Source of the DNA: Pseudomonas sp. P8_241
GTDB lineage: Bacteria > Pseudomonadota > Gammaproteobacteria > Pseudomonadales > Pseudomonadaceae
Reading direction: 5' to 3'
DNA length: 64,000 nt
Assembly (NCBI RefSeq): GCF_034008315.1
Contig: NZ_CP125377.1
Coordinates: 5,520,501 to 5,584,500, forward strand
Shown: positions 8,771-16,408 of the stretch, piece after piece
How the letters are laid out: each line of letters starts with the position of its first letter
How positions within the stretch are numbered: position 1 is the first letter of the stretch
Translations under genes and position numbers: made by a program
The notes under the pieces: generated by a model
Database searches by the model: none
What the model was told of the DNA's origin: nothing
The model's input: only the letters and a program-made list of their open reading frames with translations

Positions 8771-8820
8771 TGTAGGAGCGAGCTTGCTCGCGTTCCATCG
8801 CGAGCAAGCTCGCTCCTACA
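8771..8820. repeat. Perfect 50-bp REP palindrome between convergent genes
   Basis: Two perfectly complementary 22-bp arms (8771-8792 and 8799-8820, beginning TGTAGGAGCGAGCTTGC) flank a 6-nt loop. The right arm contains the TAG stop codon (8816-8818, minus strand) of the efflux adaptor. The palindrome could act as a bidirectional transcription barrier or mRNA 3'-end stabiliser. Confidence 0.95.
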
Positions 8821-9670
8821 ATCCTGTTACAACCACCGTACAGGTAATCCCCGCCGCCAACAGCACGCCCTCGGGCACTTCATCGATGTGAATCCGCACC
8901 GGCACCCGCTGCGCCAGGCGCACCCAGTTGAAAGTCGGGTTCACATCCGCAATCAGCTCGCGGCTCTCAGGGTTGTCGCGGTCGTAGATACCGCGCGAGA
9001 TGCTTTCCACATGGCCCTTGAGCACTTCGCCGCTCATCAGTTGCATCTCGGCTTTGTCACCGACGCGCACGTGGGGCAGTTTGGTTTCTTCGAAGAAGCC
9101 GTAGACCCAGAACGAGTTCATGTCGACCACGGCCATTTTCGCTTCGCCGATACGCGCGTAATCGCCGCGATGGACGTTGAGGTTGGTCACGTAGCCGTCC
9201 ACCGCGGAACGCACTTCGGTGCGTTTGAGGTTGAGTTCGGCGGCTTCCAGCTGTGCCTGGGCGTGCTGGTAATCGGCCAGGGCCGAGTCGGCTATGTTGC
9301 TGGCGTCGTCGCGGTTTTCCCGGGAGATCACCAGGTTGTCCAGATCGGCGCGACGATGGGCGTTGACCTTGCGCATCTCCCACGTCGCCTTGCGCGAGGC
9401 GACCAGGCTCTGGGCCTGCTTGACCGCCAGGCGATAGTGCTCAGGGTCGATCTGCATCAACAGGTCACCCTTTTTCACCAACTGGTTGTCACGCACCGGC
9501 ACGTTCACCACTTCGCCGGTGACGTCGGCGGCGACGTTGATGATATCGGCACGCACCCGGCCATCGCGGGTCCAGGGTGTGTTCATGTAGTGCTCCCACA
9601 GGGAGCGGCCGATCCACAGCGCCAGGGCCAGCACCAGCAAGGTCGCGAGCAGGCTGAAAAGCTTTTTCAT
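8816..9670 (-). CDS. HlyD/EmrA-family membrane fusion protein (AaeA-like)
   Basis: This is the periplasmic adaptor of a tripartite efflux pump. The 284-aa protein has an N-terminal membrane anchor (KKLFSLLATLLVLALALWIG), then a lipoyl half-motif (GEVVNVPVRDNQLVKKGDLL), a helical hairpin and the second half-motif (AVDGYVTNLNVHRGDYA), then a beta-barrel domain. The length and the PWTRDGRVRAD segment resemble AaeA of the hydroxybenzoate pump. I chose ATG 9670; an upstream in-frame TTG at 9694 would delay the hydrophobic anchor. Its stop codon lies inside the REP palindrome. It is the last gene of the operon. Confidence 0.92.
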   Translation of the reverse strand: MKKLFSLLATLLVLALALWIGRSLWEHYMNTPWTRDGRVRADIINVAADVTGEVVNVPVRDNQLVKKGDLLMQIDPEHYRLAVKQAQSLVASRKATWEMRKVNAHRRADLDNLVISRENRDDASNIADSALADYQHAQAQLEAAELNLKRTEVRSAVDGYVTNLNVHRGDYARIGEAKMAVVDMNSFWVYGFFEETKLPHVRVGDKAEMQLMSGEVLKGHVESISRGIYDRDNPESRELIADVNPTFNWVRLAQRVPVRIHIDEVPEGVLLAAGITCTVVVTGL

Positions 9671-9690
9671 CAGGGCATTCCCAGTGAGAG

Positions 9691-9891
9691 TCAACGGTAG
9701 ACAGTCAGCGCCAACGCACCGAACAGACAGGTAAACAGGCTCAGGCGCAGCAGCGCCGGGTGCCAGAAGAAGCGGTACAGATCGAAGCCGGACAGGAACC
9801 GGTCGAGCGCCCAGGCCAACGCCGCCGCGATAAAGAACATCAGGGTCATGGTCGGCATGTAGACGCCGTGGAAGGCGATTTCACGAGGCAT
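9691..9891 (-). CDS. DUF1656 small membrane protein (AaeX-like)
   Basis: This 66-aa protein (MPREIAFHGVYMPTMTLMFF) has two predicted membrane helices and matches DUF1656, the AaeX type that accompanies FUSC permeases and HlyD adaptors. Its exact role in efflux is not established. ATG 9891 overlaps the end of the FUSC gene by 11 nt, and the adaptor starts 20 nt downstream. An upstream in-frame TTG (9897) is possible but less likely. Confidence 0.9.
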   Translation of the reverse strand: MPREIAFHGVYMPTMTLMFFIAAALAWALDRFLSGFDLYRFFWHPALLRLSLFTCLFGALALTVYR

Positions 9892-12073
9892 GTTCAAGTC
9901 CTTCAGGCTTGGCGATTGCGTAAGCGGCGAGCGGTGATTGCGGGTCCAGCAACGAGGTGCGGATGAAGTGCAGATAGCTTTTCACCCGACGCAAAGCCGA
10001 GGTATCGAAGTGCGGGGCGAAGGGTTCGTCAGTCGACTGCACGCGGCTGATCGCGTGATCCACGGCGACCAGTGCGCGCTCCAGGTTGTTGCTGCCCGGT
10101 TGCAGGAACAGCCGCACCAGCGCCCGCCCCATCACCCGGATCGCCTGGCGCCACGGCTGGGATTCGGCATAGGCCGGATGCACAGGCAGAATCGCCTGTT
10201 CCTTGCGCAACTCGATGATCGCGTGGCCGACTTCCAGCACCACGAACATCCAGCGCAGCAGGTCGCGCTGCACGTGCGGCTGCCCTGCAGCCAGGCCGTA
10301 AGCCTGATGCAGCAGGTCGCGGGTGCGGCTTTCGAAACTCGACGCCAGCCCCTTGAGCTTGCCGCTGATGGCGTACACCACCTGACCACGCAGATCCTGC
10401 TCCAGCCGACGCCATAACCAGCGACTGTTCGGTGGCAAAATAATCGCCCCGGCCGCCGCGCACACCAGCATGCCGAGCACCATGGCGATGTAGTCGTTGA
10501 TGAAGGTATACGGGTTGTAGACAGTCAGGTTGTCCGGCACCGAGCCGGTGCTGAAAAAGATCAGCAACCCGAGGCCGACACCGGCGTATTGCGGGCGTGA
10601 GGTCAGGAACGAACCGAGTACGATCACCGGCGCCAGCATCACGCACAACAGTGCAAAACCGTCGATCCACGGGAAGATGAAAAACATCTCGACGAAGCCG
10701 ATCAGCGCACCGAGAAACGTACCGCAGGCCATCTGGAAGGCCATGCGTTTAGGGTTCGGCGTGGCGGCGGACAGGCCTACGGTGGCGGCGGCGATCAGGG
10801 TCATGGTCGCGCCGCTCGGCCACGCGGTGGCGACCCAGTAGCTGCCCAGCACCACCAGAATGAACGCCGCGCGAATCCCCGATGCGGCGGCGGCCATCCA
10901 GTTGGTTTGCGGGGTGAACGGTTCATCCCATTGCTCCCGCGCATGGCTGTGTTCGGCCAATGAGGCGTGGGTCTGTGCATAACTGTGCAGGTCGTCGACG
11001 AAGCGATACAGAAGCTCGTACGCGGTGTGGAAATCCAGTTGCTCGGCGTCGCTCGGCGCACTCTCCTGAAAGGTCGCCCGCAGGCTGCGCACTCGCGCTG
11101 GCAAGCCTTCTTTGTAGGCAGTCAATACCGTGACCAGACGCGCCGCATCCGCGCTGGTCAGGGATCGGCCGCTGTAGCCGTCGAGCAATTCGGCCAGGTC
11201 TTGCAAACCCGGTTTGATCGCCGCCACCACCTGATCCGCCGCACTGCTACGCAGGCGTTCAAGCAATTGATGCAAGGCGTTGAAGCGCGTGGTGATGCCC
11301 ATGAACTCGCTGTTCAAACGACTGAGCCGACCGTTGCGCCGACGCATGTGCGGGTCCTCGAATACGGTGACACTACGCAAGCCTTCCAGGCCCACCGCCT
11401 CGGCAATAAAGCGCACGTTGCCCGCTTCGAACGCATCGCGCTGACTGCGCCCGCGCAAGCCATCGGTGACAAACAGGGCAAACACGCCGAAGCGCTGATA
11501 CAAGGCGTTGCGCATCGCCGCGCTGGCGGTTTGCGGCAGGATCGCGGCACTGACCAGGGTCGCGCAGAGAATCCCCAGGGAGATTTCCAGTACCCGCCAA
11601 ACCGCCGCCATGAACGCGCCATCGGGATGCGCCAGCGCGGGCAAACCAACCATCGCTGCGGTGTAGCCGGCAAGCACAAAACCGTAGGCGCGAAAGTTAC
11701 GGCAACGCGCCGCGCCGGCCGAACAGATGCCGACCCAGATCGCCAGCGAGCCGAGGAACAGTTCGGTGTTCTGCGCAAACAAGGCAATCAGCGCGACCAT
11801 CACCGTCGAGCCGGCCAAGGTGCCGAGAAAACGGTAGAAACTCTTGGCGAACACCTGACCGCTTTGCGGTTGCATGACAATAAACACGGTGATCATCGCC
11901 GTGCGCGGCTGCGGCAGCTCCAGGCGCATGGCCAGCCACAGCGTCAGGAACGCGGCGATCAGGACCTTGAATATGTACACCCAGGTCACGCCGTCACTGC
12001 GTGCCCAGTCAAAGAAACCCCGGCGCCATTCAAGGGAGTACAGCCAGCGCAAAGGTGCGGGCAAGGGAGTCAT
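9881..12073 (-). CDS. FUSC-family efflux permease (AaeB/fusaric-acid type)
   Basis: The 730-aa inner-membrane protein is the transport subunit of an aromatic-acid-type efflux pump. It has two hydrophobic blocks, at about residues 25-180 (VYIFKVLIAAFLTLWLAMRL onward) and about 370-520, each followed by a soluble helical domain, the usual FUSC two-repeat arrangement. Substrates in the family include hydroxybenzoates and fusaric acid; the substrate here is unknown. The start is ATG 12073 with AGGA five nt upstream; a TTG at 12097 is the alternative. It lies between the outer membrane factor and the DUF1656 gene. Confidence 0.93.
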   Translation of the reverse strand: MTPLPAPLRWLYSLEWRRGFFDWARSDGVTWVYIFKVLIAAFLTLWLAMRLELPQPRTAMITVFIVMQPQSGQVFAKSFYRFLGTLAGSTVMVALIALFAQNTELFLGSLAIWVGICSAGAARCRNFRAYGFVLAGYTAAMVGLPALAHPDGAFMAAVWRVLEISLGILCATLVSAAILPQTASAAMRNALYQRFGVFALFVTDGLRGRSQRDAFEAGNVRFIAEAVGLEGLRSVTVFEDPHMRRRNGRLSRLNSEFMGITTRFNALHQLLERLRSSAADQVVAAIKPGLQDLAELLDGYSGRSLTSADAARLVTVLTAYKEGLPARVRSLRATFQESAPSDAEQLDFHTAYELLYRFVDDLHSYAQTHASLAEHSHAREQWDEPFTPQTNWMAAAASGIRAAFILVVLGSYWVATAWPSGATMTLIAAATVGLSAATPNPKRMAFQMACGTFLGALIGFVEMFFIFPWIDGFALLCVMLAPVIVLGSFLTSRPQYAGVGLGLLIFFSTGSVPDNLTVYNPYTFINDYIAMVLGMLVCAAAGAIILPPNSRWLWRRLEQDLRGQVVYAISGKLKGLASSFESRTRDLLHQAYGLAAGQPHVQRDLLRWMFVVLEVGHAIIELRKEQAILPVHPAYAESQPWRQAIRVMGRALVRLFLQPGSNNLERALVAVDHAISRVQSTDEPFAPHFDTSALRRVKSYLHFIRTSLLDPQSPLAAYAIAKPEGLEHAS

Positions 12074-12112
12074 GAAATCCTGCTCAGTAAAATTCAAACA
12101 CGGTTCGGAACT

Positions 12113-12202
12113 TGTGGGAGCCAGCCTGCTGGCGATGGCGGAGTATCAGTCGACATCAATGTTGGAGTGCCAACCTCATAGCCAGCAGGGCAGCGCCCAC
12201 AG
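12113..12202. repeat. Diverged REP pair between the OMF and FUSC genes
   Basis: TGTGGGAGCCAGCCTGCTGG (12113 on) and the weaker inverse AGCCAGCAGGGCAGCGCCCACA (about 12180-12201) form an imperfect pair. It lies inside the efflux operon and fills most of the 138-bp gap. Confidence 0.65.
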
Positions 12203-12211
12203 GAATTACAT

Positions 12212-13711
12212 TCACCTCAGCAGAACCGGGGTTTTAGGTGGCTGGGTTTGTTCGACTTTCGGCACATCGTTGCCCGCACCCAGTCCACCACCGAGCGCCG
12301 TCACCAGTTCGGCATGAGCACTTAAACGCGCCGCTTGCACCTGCTGCTGCACTTGCTGCTGCTTGAACAGCAACGTCTGGGCATTGAGCACGTTGAGGTA
12401 ATCGGTGAGGCCACGCTGGTAGGCGATCATCGCGATGTCGTAGGTCCTCTGCGCCGCGCCCACCGACTCGGTGGCGAAGGCCTGCTGCTTGTCCATGGAC
12501 TCGCGGCGGATCAACTGGTCGGAGATGTTTTTCAGCGCGTTGACCAGGGTCTGGTTGTAATGCGCCACAGCGAGGTCATACCCGGCCGAGGCTTCACCCA
12601 GCTGTGCGCGCAGACGTCCGCCGTCGAATATCGGCAAGGAAATCGCCGGGCCGACCGTGTAATTGAGTTTCTTGCCGGTCAGGAACTCCAGCACCCCGCC
12701 GCCGGTAGCCATGTAGCCGAGGCTGCCCACCAGATCGACGTTCGGGTAGAAACCGGCGTGAGCGACATCGATCCCTCGCGCCTGCGCCGCCACCTGCCAG
12801 CGACTGGCGACCACGTCTGGGCGCTGGCCGAGCAATTGCGCCGGTAGCGACGATGGCAATTTCAGTGCCGCACCTAACGACAGCGTCGGACGCCGCAACT
12901 GCGCGCCCTCGCCCGGCCCTTTGCCGGCCAGAGCGGCCAGTTGATTGCGACTCAGGGCGATCTCTTCGTCCAGTGCATCGATCTGGCGATGAGTTTCCGG
13001 CAGCGGCGTTTCGGCCTGACTGACTTCGAAATGGGTGCCGATGCCACCGTCCAAACGTTTCTGCGCCAGGTCGAGGATTTGCTGTTGCTGCTTGAGGGTC
13101 GCTTCAACGATGTCGCGCTGCGCGTAATGCAACGAGAGCTCGATGTAGACGCGCACGATGTTGTTCTGCAATTCGAGCCGGGCCTGGCGCGCTTCGGCGA
13201 CCGTCATGTGCGCCATGTCGACGGCGCGCTCGCTGGCATTGCTTTCGCGACCCCACAGGTCGAGGGCGTAGCTCAAGCCCAGCGCGGCGTTGTTGTCCCA
13301 GGTGGTGCTGTTGGCCAGATCACCGGGGCCGTAGAACTGATCGGTCGGCCAGTTGTGCCGCTTGAGGGTGGCGTCGCCGTTGATCTGCACCGACTCCGCG
13401 GCTTCGGCGACACCGGCCATGGACCTTGCCTGACGCACTCGGGCAGCGGCCATGGCCAGGCTCGGGCTGCCTTGTACAGCGAGATCGATCCAACTGTTCA
13501 GTTGCGAGTCGCCATAGGCCTGCCACCATTGCGCGGTAGGCCAATGTGCATCCTGGGCGGCGCTCTGGATGGCGTCGTCGGTGGCCAGTGAATTGGCTTG
13601 CAGCGCCTCGCCCTGTGGGGCAATACCTGCGGTTCCGATACAGCCGCCGATTGCCAGGGTTAAAGCCAAAACACTGAGCGGCTGAAGCGCTCTGCTGATG
13701 CGACGCGGCAC
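12212..13711 (-). CDS. Outer membrane efflux lipoprotein (NodT/OprM family)
   Basis: This is the TolC-like outer membrane channel of the pump. The 499-aa protein has a lipoprotein signal with lipobox AIGGC and two repeats of the outer membrane efflux domain (first around WWQAYGDSQLNSWIDLAV, second around LLGQRPDVVASRWQVAAQ, a family hallmark). The start is GTG 13711 with AGGAAA upstream; no better ATG exists before the signal peptide. It is promoter-proximal in the operon and divergent from a LysR gene. A channel encoded first in a FUSC operon is unlike E. coli aaeXAB, which encodes none. Confidence 0.93.
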   Translation of the reverse strand: MPRRISRALQPLSVLALTLAIGGCIGTAGIAPQGEALQANSLATDDAIQSAAQDAHWPTAQWWQAYGDSQLNSWIDLAVQGSPSLAMAAARVRQARSMAGVAEAAESVQINGDATLKRHNWPTDQFYGPGDLANSTTWDNNAALGLSYALDLWGRESNASERAVDMAHMTVAEARQARLELQNNIVRVYIELSLHYAQRDIVEATLKQQQQILDLAQKRLDGGIGTHFEVSQAETPLPETHRQIDALDEEIALSRNQLAALAGKGPGEGAQLRRPTLSLGAALKLPSSLPAQLLGQRPDVVASRWQVAAQARGIDVAHAGFYPNVDLVGSLGYMATGGGVLEFLTGKKLNYTVGPAISLPIFDGGRLRAQLGEASAGYDLAVAHYNQTLVNALKNISDQLIRRESMDKQQAFATESVGAAQRTYDIAMIAYQRGLTDYLNVLNAQTLLFKQQQVQQQVQAARLSAHAELVTALGGGLGAGNDVPKVEQTQPPKTPVLLR

Positions 13712-13750
13712 TGCTGCGATTTCCTGAAAATAGGGGGGATAACGAGATCT

Positions 13751-13837
13751 TGTGGAGCCGGCTTGCTGGCGTTGCAGACACCGCGCTGCATCTGGATGAC
13801 AGCAGCGATGCCATCGCCAGCAAGCCGGCTCCTACAG
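13751..13837. repeat. REP pair (family A) in the LysR/efflux divergent region
   Basis: Inverted copies TGTGGAGCCGGCTTGCTGGC (13751) and CCAGCAAGCCGGCTCCTACA (ending 13836) face outward. The left copy lacks two bases of the consensus. The pair lies in the untranslated leader side of the efflux operon. Confidence 0.8.
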
Positions 13838-13879
13838 TCCGCGCAATTCTATGGGTGGGCTTTGATGGCGATAAGCTGG

Positions 13880-13893
13880 GATTCTTGTGAATC
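13880..13893. promoter_or_regulatory. Candidate LysR-type operator
   Basis: A perfect interrupted palindrome GATTC-N4-GAATC lies about 90 bp upstream of the LysR gene, within the divergent spacer. LysR regulators bind such short dyads containing a T-N11-A core. The assignment is inference from position and symmetry. Confidence 0.35.
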
Positions 13894-13984
13894 TTTGTTA
13901 CCGTTAACGAGATAATCCCAATGTAGGGGGTCACGGCCCCTGAAACTTCGTGTCACAATTTGCTATTCGCCCAGAGAGCACCCC

Positions 13985-14953
13985 ATGGACACTTTGCAAA
14001 ACATGCGCGCCTTCAGTTACGTGGCCGAGGCCGGAAGCTTCACCGCCGCCGCCGTGCAACTGGACACCACCACGGCCAACGTCTCGCGCGCGGTCTCCAA
14101 CCTGGAAGCCCACCTGCAAACCCGACTGCTCAACCGAACGACCCGCCGCATCGCCTTGACCGAAGCCGGCAAACGCTATTTGTTGCGCTGCGAGCAAATC
14201 CTGGCTTATGTCGAAGAAGCCGAAGCCGAAGCCAGCGACGCCCACGCACGCCCCGCCGGGCAACTGAAAGTGCACACCATGACCGGTATCGGCCAGCACT
14301 TCGTGATCGACGCCATCGCCCGCTATCGCAAGACCCACCCGGACGTGACATTCGACCTGACCCTGGCCAACCGCGTGCCGGACCTGCTCGACGAGGGTTA
14401 CGACGTGTCCATCGTCCTCGCCAGCGAACTGCCAGACTCGGGCTTTGTGTCCCAGCGCCTGGGCATCACCTACAGCATCGTTTGCGCCTCCCCGGCCTAC
14501 GTCAAAGCCAACGGCTGCGCGCAGAAACCCAGCGACCTGCTCAACCACGCCTGCCTGCGTCTGGTAAGCCCGGTGATTCCCCTGGAAAAATGGGCCTTCG
14601 ACGGCCCGGAAGGCCAGGAAATGGTCACAATCAACAGCTCACCGTTCCTGGTGAACTCCGCCGACGCCATGAAAACCGCGATCACCAGCGGCATGGGCGT
14701 TGGGGTTTTACCGTTGTACGCAGCCATCGACGGCTTGCGCGACGGCACGCTGGTGCGCGTGATGCCCCAGTACCGATCTCAGGAACTGAATCTGTATGCG
14801 ATCTATCCGTCGCGGCAGTATCTGGATGCCAAGATCAAGACGTGGGTGGAGTATTTGCGCGGGTCACTGCCGGAGTTGTTGGCGGCGCATCAGGCGGAAT
14901 TGGCGGCGTATGAATTGAGCGGGAGTCTGGGCGGAGTTCGGGTGGCGAATTAA
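13985..14953 (+). CDS. LysR-family transcriptional regulator
   Basis: The 322-aa protein starts with the LysR winged helix-turn-helix (MRAFSYVAEAGSFTAAAVQL, with NVSRAVSNLEAHLQTRLLNR as recognition region). A type 2 periplasmic-binding-protein-like effector domain follows (about residues 90-300). AGAGAG lies before ATG 13985. It is divergent from the OMF-FUSC-DUF1656-adaptor operon, the AaeR/aaeXAB arrangement, so it probably activates that pump in response to an aromatic or other small acid. Effector and targets are inferred from neighbours only. Confidence 0.93.
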   Translation: MDTLQNMRAFSYVAEAGSFTAAAVQLDTTTANVSRAVSNLEAHLQTRLLNRTTRRIALTEAGKRYLLRCEQILAYVEEAEAEASDAHARPAGQLKVHTMTGIGQHFVIDAIARYRKTHPDVTFDLTLANRVPDLLDEGYDVSIVLASELPDSGFVSQRLGITYSIVCASPAYVKANGCAQKPSDLLNHACLRLVSPVIPLEKWAFDGPEGQEMVTINSSPFLVNSADAMKTAITSGMGVGVLPLYAAIDGLRDGTLVRVMPQYRSQELNLYAIYPSRQYLDAKIKTWVEYLRGSLPELLAAHQAELAAYELSGSLGGVRVAN

Positions 14954-14998
14954 TGTGGCAAGCCAGCGCCTGCAAAGATCCTGAGAGGCCTGATTTCC

Positions 14999-15081
14999 TG
15001 TAGGAGCCGGCTTGCTGGCGAAGGCAACCTTGAATATTGCATCGATTTCGAGCCCATTCGCTGGCAAGCCAGTTCCTACAG
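14999..15081. repeat. REP pair (family A) upstream of the RND operon
   Basis: TGTAGGAGCCGGCTTGCTGG (14999 on) and its inverse TTCGCTGGCAAGCCAGTTCC (to about 15080) face outward. With the two dyads at 15112 and 15153 they fill most of the 294-bp gap between the LysR and adaptor genes. Confidence 0.8.
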
Positions 15082-15111
15082 GGATCGCTGCGAATCCATA
15101 AGTTGCCTTTA

Positions 15112-15127
15112 CCGAAGAAAACTTCGG
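15112..15127. other. Small hairpin CCGAAG-AAAA-CTTCGG
   Basis: A perfect 6-bp stem with an AAAA loop lies 120 bp upstream of the RND adaptor start. No T run follows on either strand, so it is not a standard terminator. Confidence 0.4.
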
Positions 15128-15152
15128 CTATAAGGCCGCAAAGCCCAAGCCA

Positions 15153-15172
15153 AACTGACAGCGCCGTCAGTT
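15153..15172. promoter_or_regulatory. Candidate TetR-type operator upstream of the RND pump
   Basis: AACTGAC-N6-GTCAGTT has perfect 7-bp arms and a GCGC core, a shape typical of TetR-family operators that control RND pumps. A possible -10 (TTTATAAA, about 15202-15209) lies 30 bp downstream. No TetR gene is encoded nearby in this window. Confidence 0.4.
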
Positions 15173-15247
15173 AGCCGTCACCTTCCCGACCCCCAAACAG
15201 GTTTATAAAGGAAACTACCCACACTTCCGACCCGGCGCCTCACTCGC

Positions 15248-16408
15248 ATGCGAATCCAGCAAAAACCCGCCCTGCTCGTCGCCCTTCTGATCATCCTGGC
15301 AGCGCTGGGCCTGTGGTACGCCAGCAAACCGGGCAAAACCAAACTCGCCACCCCCTCCGCCATCCCGGTACGCGTTGTGAATGTCACTGAAAAAGACGTG
15401 CCGCGCTACGTCAGCGGCATCGGCTCGGTCCTGTCCCTGCACAGCGTCGTGGTCCGCCCGCAGATCGACGGCATCCTCACCAGAATCCTGGTCAAGGAAG
15501 GCCAACTGGTGAAAAAAGGCGACCTGCTGGCCACCATCGACGACCGCTCGATTCGCGCCAGCCTCGACCAGGCCCAGGCACAATTGGGCGAAAGTCAGGC
15601 ACAACTGCAAGTGGCGCTGGTCAACCTCAAGCGTTACAAGCTGCTCAGTGTCGACGACGGCGTTTCCAAGCAGACCTATGACCAGCAACAAGCCTTGGTC
15701 AATCAGCTCAAAGCCACCGCCCAGGGCAATCAAGCTTCCATCGATGCTGCTCAGGTGCAGTTGTCCTACACGCAGATTCGCTCGCCAGTCACCGGTCGCG
15801 TCGGCATTCGTACAGTGGATGAAGGCAACTTCTTGCGCATGACCGACACCCAAGGCCTGTTCACCGTGACCCAGATCGACCCGATCGCCGTGGAATTCTC
15901 CCTGCCCCAGCAAATGCTGCCGACCCTGCAAGGCCTGATCAGCGACCCACAGCACGCCCGGGTCAAGGCCTACATTGGTGCCGACACCGATGGCGAAACC
16001 GGCAACCTCCTCGGCGAAGGCCACCTGACCCTGATCGACAACCAGATCAACGCCAATACCGGCACCATCCGCGCCAAGGCCGAATTCGACAATGCCGGGC
16101 AGAAACTCTGGCCGGGCCTGCTGGTGACGGTAAAAATTCAGACAGCGCTGGATAAAGATGCGCTGGTCGTACCGCCCAACGTCGTACAGCGCGGCCTCGA
16201 TCAACATTTCGTTTACCGCCTCAAGGGCGACAAGGTCGAAGCCGTCCCGGTGCAGATGGTCTATCAAGACAGCGGTTTGAACATCATCAAAGGCGTGCAG
16301 GCCGGTGATCAATTGGTCAGCGATGGCCAGTCGCGTCTCAAGCCCGGTTCGGTGGTGCAGGTGCTGACCGATCCACCGCAGGTGGTGCAATCGGAGACGA
16401 CGCCATGA
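15248..16408 (+). CDS. RND efflux periplasmic adaptor (MdtA-like)
   Basis: This 386-aa membrane fusion protein joins an RND pump to an outer membrane channel. The N-terminal anchor is KPALLVALLIILAALGLWYA. The lipoyl halves appear as DGILTRILVKEGQLVKKGDL and SPVTGRVGIRTVDEGNF, flanking a helical hairpin, and beta-barrel and membrane-proximal domains follow (VVPPNVVQRGLDQHFVYRL). There is no lipobox, so it is anchored by the helix. ATG 15248 has no clear SD. The stop overlaps the pump start by 4 nt (ATGA). Confidence 0.94.
   Translation: MRIQQKPALLVALLIILAALGLWYASKPGKTKLATPSAIPVRVVNVTEKDVPRYVSGIGSVLSLHSVVVRPQIDGILTRILVKEGQLVKKGDLLATIDDRSIRASLDQAQAQLGESQAQLQVALVNLKRYKLLSVDDGVSKQTYDQQQALVNQLKATAQGNQASIDAAQVQLSYTQIRSPVTGRVGIRTVDEGNFLRMTDTQGLFTVTQIDPIAVEFSLPQQMLPTLQGLISDPQHARVKAYIGADTDGETGNLLGEGHLTLIDNQINANTGTIRAKAEFDNAGQKLWPGLLVTVKIQTALDKDALVVPPNVVQRGLDQHFVYRLKGDKVEAVPVQMVYQDSGLNIIKGVQAGDQLVSDGQSRLKPGSVVQVLTDPPQVVQSETTP

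Noticed and set aside
8256..8820. REP copies considered as CRISPR repeats or an IS end
   Set aside because: Spacing is irregular, spacers are not uniform, copies alternate orientation and no cas or transposase gene is present.
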